64,000 nt of DNA. It comes from Trichuris trichiura (Eukaryota; Nematoda; Enoplea; Trichinellida; Trichuridae). The position numbers and the translations under genes were made by a program. The DNA lies in contig JBAJFE010000026.1 of assembly GCA_037903355.1 (NCBI GenBank), positions 2,170,001 through 2,234,000 on the forward strand. Direction: 5' to 3'. The notes under the pieces were generated by a model. The model was given only the letters and a program-made list of their open reading frames with translations. It searched no databases and had not been told where the DNA came from. Shown here piece after piece: positions 60,501 to 64,000 of this stretch; within the stretch, counting starts at the first letter, position 1; each line of letters begins with the position of its first letter.

Positions 60501-63500
60501 TTTAATAATGTAATGATCGCTGGCTTAGAATTCTCACCATCCCAACTGACTTGAGCTGAAGAAACTGCTATTTCTGTTCATTATAGTTGTCTGGGTGAAA
60601 TAGCTTTCACTTGATTGCATTCAATCTAATTAAGCGAACCAACGTAGGAGAAGGGAAGGAAACGCTTACGTGTCCACTCACGGCTCGGCTGGTGAAATAA
60701 TCTTTCAGAATGTTACGTTTATCAGTTTTGATGTTAGTAAGCTTCTTTTGATTAGCTGTCGGTCAGCTGAAATAACACGCGTAGCATACAAAAATCAGCA
60801 CAACTACTATGCTTGTCTTTTTTTGAACTTTTATATTTTTTTCTTCCATCCTTTCGAACTTAGAGTTTTAAAATCTGAATTTCATTGATACTGCAATTAC
60901 CGCAGATTTTTTTCGAGTCTGTAGTAGCACCTGAAATGGCTTGAACTCATTTATGCATCTTGCAGCTCAATCCGTTGTTGTGTATTGAGCCAGTGACGGT
61001 TTTAAACATAGTATTTTTCCGTGTGTCACTGCTGCGTTAATGTGCCGCATTTTTTGTATGTTTCTACAGCTTCCAAAAATGTAGGTTTACAGTTGGTCTC
61101 TTAATATTGCGTAGCCATTAAATGCAGAAATTTCTGAGCTGTTCTTGTCTCCTTTATGTTATTTCATATCGCCAACAAAAAAGAAAGGAGTCGTGCTGCA
61201 CCAACAGTGGAAATCTGCGTTCCTATTGGGGCAGTGCAGTCTTCAACAATATTTCGTTGGGTATTTGTGCTTTTTTAAAAAAAAGTTTATGACGTCTGGT
61301 TTAATGCGTTCAATAGGTTGACGGTGCTATTGTAAATTGGCAAATTGTTACCGAATCTTGTGAGCTTCGCGAACAAAGTAGTGATTTGCAGATATTCAGC
61401 TTTCATTATTTTTCTTGACGTAAAGCACAAGAATTTGCGTCATTCCTTCTGTTTTATTGATGCGTTGGGGAAATTTTTGGGTTTGTCGCAGTTAGCTTAA
61501 TGAGAATGTTAGCAAAGCGTGTAAGGCGGGCGGAAATGAGCTTTGTCACATAAAGAGGGTCACACCATTTTCTACTGCATCGTTTGCTTGTTAATGTACA
61601 TTGGCAAAATGTCAGACTTCATTGAGACGTGTGCAGGGAATTTTGGCCGCGAAAAATTCGGCCTGGCGCTTTGCACCAATGTCAATGCTGTCCCGGTGCC
61701 AGGCGAGCTGTTGCGCAGTTTGTACAAGAGATGGTGCTTCTGGTCGACCTAATGCAAACTCGGAAGATAGAATTCCTAAATGCTTTCTCCCAGTGGCCTA
61801 CAACGGTTGAATGGTAGCGTGCTGCGGCGTTTTCACGTAACACGCAAATGAACGTCTCCTCTCTTCTTACATCATTCAGTTTGTCGTGTACGTCTATAAC
61901 GTGTTTGTGGCCAATTGAATCTGCCTTACCTCGTAACGGTAGGCCTGCATAAACACATTGTTTTACTCGGTCCATTTGAACGCAACCGGTTGCAGTGAAG
62001 TTCAGTCACCAGTGCGTAGGAACTGCTGTTGACATTGATTGCTCATGTTTTAAATGCGCAGTTGTTTGTCAGGTATGACCATTAGCGCTGCAGGAGAACT
62101 TTGCATAATTTCGCACTTGTAGTAATTTTGAAAAGATGAGGAAAGATTATGCAAAATCGACGACTGAGTTTTCCACCACGGTTCAAAGCGGTGAATGATG
62201 CTAGGAGCTCACAGTTCGCATTCTGTAATTGCGAAGTGGAACTCTTTGTTATGAGTTTCCCTTTGCTTCATAAAGGCAGTCGCGCGTCCTCCTCGGAAAT
62301 GTGCAATTTTTAAAAAATTGTTTTTCAATAACACCCGGAGAGGGTGAATACTGTAATTATTGTTGTTAGAAAATGCTGCTTGAGTACACGCTTTAGCTGT
62401 GTAATTCTTTGTTTTAGTGCACTGCGTTAGGCTTTTCTGTGATTTCTGTGAATTTTTGTCTTCTTTACGAAGGACAGTTCGGTGTAAAGTTAGATCTTAA
62501 AGTGTAGATGAGTTCACATTCTTGTTGCTTTATTAAGTGGCCATCGTTATTTGTTCAGACGTTTTTATATTATCGATTTTGCACTCTCCGTGGTACAAAG
62601 TTTTGTTTGTTACCGCTGAGGTGTTTTACGTTGAACTCCTCCGGCTACTAACTTTCATACAACCGAACATACTTCTTCGCATTGCGCGGTTATCAGCATA
62701 AGAGACATCTTCAGTACTAATCAACTCGTCTCAATTTTATGTTGATAAAATGTTAGCTTTTAATAAGAAGCTGTTCATTTCTTGAGTACGTATTGTTAAT
62801 ATGCAAGAAGTCCAGCTAATTAATAATCAAATTTACATAGCTTTTGGGTCCAAGCTTGACCCGTCTTCAACGGATATTCAGCTATTCAGCCTTTTTTGTA
62901 ACTACATTGCCGAAATTTTTTCATTTTACACTGCTTCACGAATCAGTTCTAACTTTTGAAGTTTCCTGAGTTTTATGCCACAAACTGTCAGTCACAAGTT
63001 AGTGAAGGTTAATCGTAAAGTCGCAAAGTTATTTCGCTGTTAAGCGGAGTGATTATTGTTCTTCTTAACGCATAGTTAACGAAACTAAGTTGAACGTTTA
63101 ATCACCCTTTCTAGAAAGCGTTTAAGTGAGCACACTTTCAAATGTTAAGTTATTTGAAATCTCATTAGAAGCTGTGTTGGCTCCTCGTTTGTACTAATAA
63201 CAGTTAAAATTACATGCAGTAAAGCATTGCGTTTTGGTCGTGCTGTTCATAGTAGTATCTTTATGTATAAACGTCCTCCAGTATGTTGGTCTCAATAATC
63301 TATCCTTATTTACCCTACTTCGACAATGGTAAAGAATATTGTACAGACGAAAATTTTTATTAAGCATTGAAATGTCTTATTTGAAAGGCGGTCGATTGCT
63401 GTGACTTCTCATGATGCTCAACTTAAGCGGTTGAGTGTTTGATTTCAGAGAATATTTTGCCAGGGAGGGTTACATTTACTTCAGAATTGTTGTTTATAAT

Positions 63501-63979
63501 ATCTCAACCCGAATAGAGAAAAAGGCAATTGCCTTGTTTTATCATAGCGCTTGTGTTCATGCGGCTTTGTAATCTCGAGTGAGTGAACGCTTTTTTGGTT
63601 TTCAAGTTTCGATGGTGATTGCAACCATTTAATTTGGATGGTTAAGTGCTTTTCACCGCTACAGTGCATTTGATAGTACATAATTTGTATGCATAGGCAA
63701 AAGGAAAAGGTTCTCAATAATTCTAACCGAATCCCCTTCGCCGATAAATTGTGTGCGCTTTCATTTAATGTGGAAACATTTTTTAGGCGATCAGGTACGA
63801 GTTTTATACTATCACGAAAGTGGGGATTGGTGCCGCGCAGAAATAACCCGGCTTAAAAGAGATGACCTGAAGGCCTCCACTGGTAGCCATGCATTGACGG
63901 GCAAGCGAGTGCCCGGTCGGATTGGCTGGGTGCCAAGTGCGTACATAGCTCCAGTGAATAGTTTGGAAAAGCACACCTG
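57581..63979 (+). CDS. ABL non-receptor tyrosine kinase, N-terminal part (abl-1), runs off the window
   Basis: Three exons are visible: 57581-57686, 58448-58786 and 63787-63979, joined in phases 1, 1 and ending in phase 2. Translation starts MGAKAGKS, a myristoylation-type N-terminus like ABL isoform 1b. The cap region has QWSSRESLAP, resembling the ABL segment before SH3. The SH3 domain starts IRFIALFDFFGFGNDQLTLRKG and continues across the second intron as DQVRVLYYHESGDWCRAEI. An insertion of about 20 residues follows, then IGWVPSAYIAPVNSLEKHTW, the ABL SH3-SH2 junction. The SH2 and kinase domains must lie beyond 64000. As I recall, Caenorhabditis ABL-1 has a comparable insertion at this place. 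An overlapping ATG at 57573 (MGAWV) ends in the wrong phase. Intron 2 spans 5 kb. Confidence 0.93.
59841..60038. mobile_element. foldback/MITE-like element in abl-1 intron 2
   Basis: Left arm about 59841-59920 (TTTACGCACG, CAGTAAAATATT, CAGAACCCATTTTCGG) matches the inverse of the right arm about 59958-60038 (CCGAAAATGGGTTCTG, AATATTTTACT, CGTGCGTAGA) with indels. The short loop has no coding sequence. The arms differ from those of the 40-kb foldback, so this is a separate family. Confidence 0.6.
62839..62873 (-). ncRNA. hammerhead-like hairpin motif, copy 4
   Basis: On the minus strand TTGAAGA is followed by CGGGTC, loop AAGCTT, GGACCC and AAAAGCT. The stem is a five-base-pair GGGTC/GACCC offset by one base, and the GAAA half-core is changed to CAAAA, so this is the most degraded copy. 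Confidence 0.35.
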
Positions 63980-64000
63980 GTAATTGTTTTCTGCAATAAT

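Larger units (their letters stand above)
58787..63786 (+). other. abl-1 intron 2, 5.0 kb
   Basis: Donor G|GTAACG and acceptor TTTTTTAG. It holds a foldback element (59841-60038), a G+C-rich patch with overlapping short frames on both strands (61543-61975; opening ATGs, no recognised family) and hammerhead-like copy 4 (62839-62873). No nested gene is supported. Confidence 0.75.

Noticed and set aside
1..64000. CRISPR arrays, bacterial operons, phage or prokaryotic mobile islands
   Set aside because: The window shows spliceosomal introns throughout its genes and no regularly spaced repeats, so it is eukaryotic nuclear DNA.

Overview
The window looks like nematode nuclear DNA. It has intron-containing protein genes with many very short introns (about 43-65 bp) mixed with longer ones. 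It carries a full-length type IV collagen, an ABL kinase whose SH3 domain has an insertion like the one I recall in Caenorhabditis ABL-1, an EndoG/CPS-6 nuclease, and a short TTAGGC-like tract. I cannot place it to species. All exon models here were built by hand from splice sites, reading phase and family motifs.

Layout. 1-8.46 kb is a visibly more GC-rich stretch with many exon-like pieces on the minus strand; I could not identify a family there. 8.5-24.2 kb is gene-poor: a few unconvincing small ORFs, a structured hairpin and a GC-rich island. 24.27-25.33 kb (+) encodes a seven-transmembrane peptide-type receptor. 25.3-30.5 kb has no gene but holds a repeat cluster. 30.48-37.42 kb (-) is a complete 18-exon collagen IV alpha-chain gene of about 1,762 residues. 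39.7-40.9 kb (+) looks like a decayed gene interrupted by a foldback element. 42.37-46.74 kb (+) is a 15-exon USP16/45-type deubiquitinase. 47.91-50.38 kb (+) is EndoG. 51.78-53.21 kb (-) is a two-exon secreted or GPI-anchored orphan protein. 57.58-63.98 kb (+) is the 5' part of abl-1, which runs off the right edge after the SH3 exon; its second intron is 5 kb.

The genes do not form one pathway. They are ordinary metazoan housekeeping and signalling genes: basement membrane, chromatin/ubiquitin, mitochondrial nuclease, tyrosine kinase and neuropeptide-type GPCR. The non-standard material is (1) a dispersed family of four hairpins resembling a degenerate hammerhead-ribozyme core, (2) two large foldback (MITE-like) elements, (3) two GC-AG introns, (4) the decayed gene at 40 kb whose four in-frame stops could each arise from a C-to-T change, and (5) the unexplained exon-like region at the left end.
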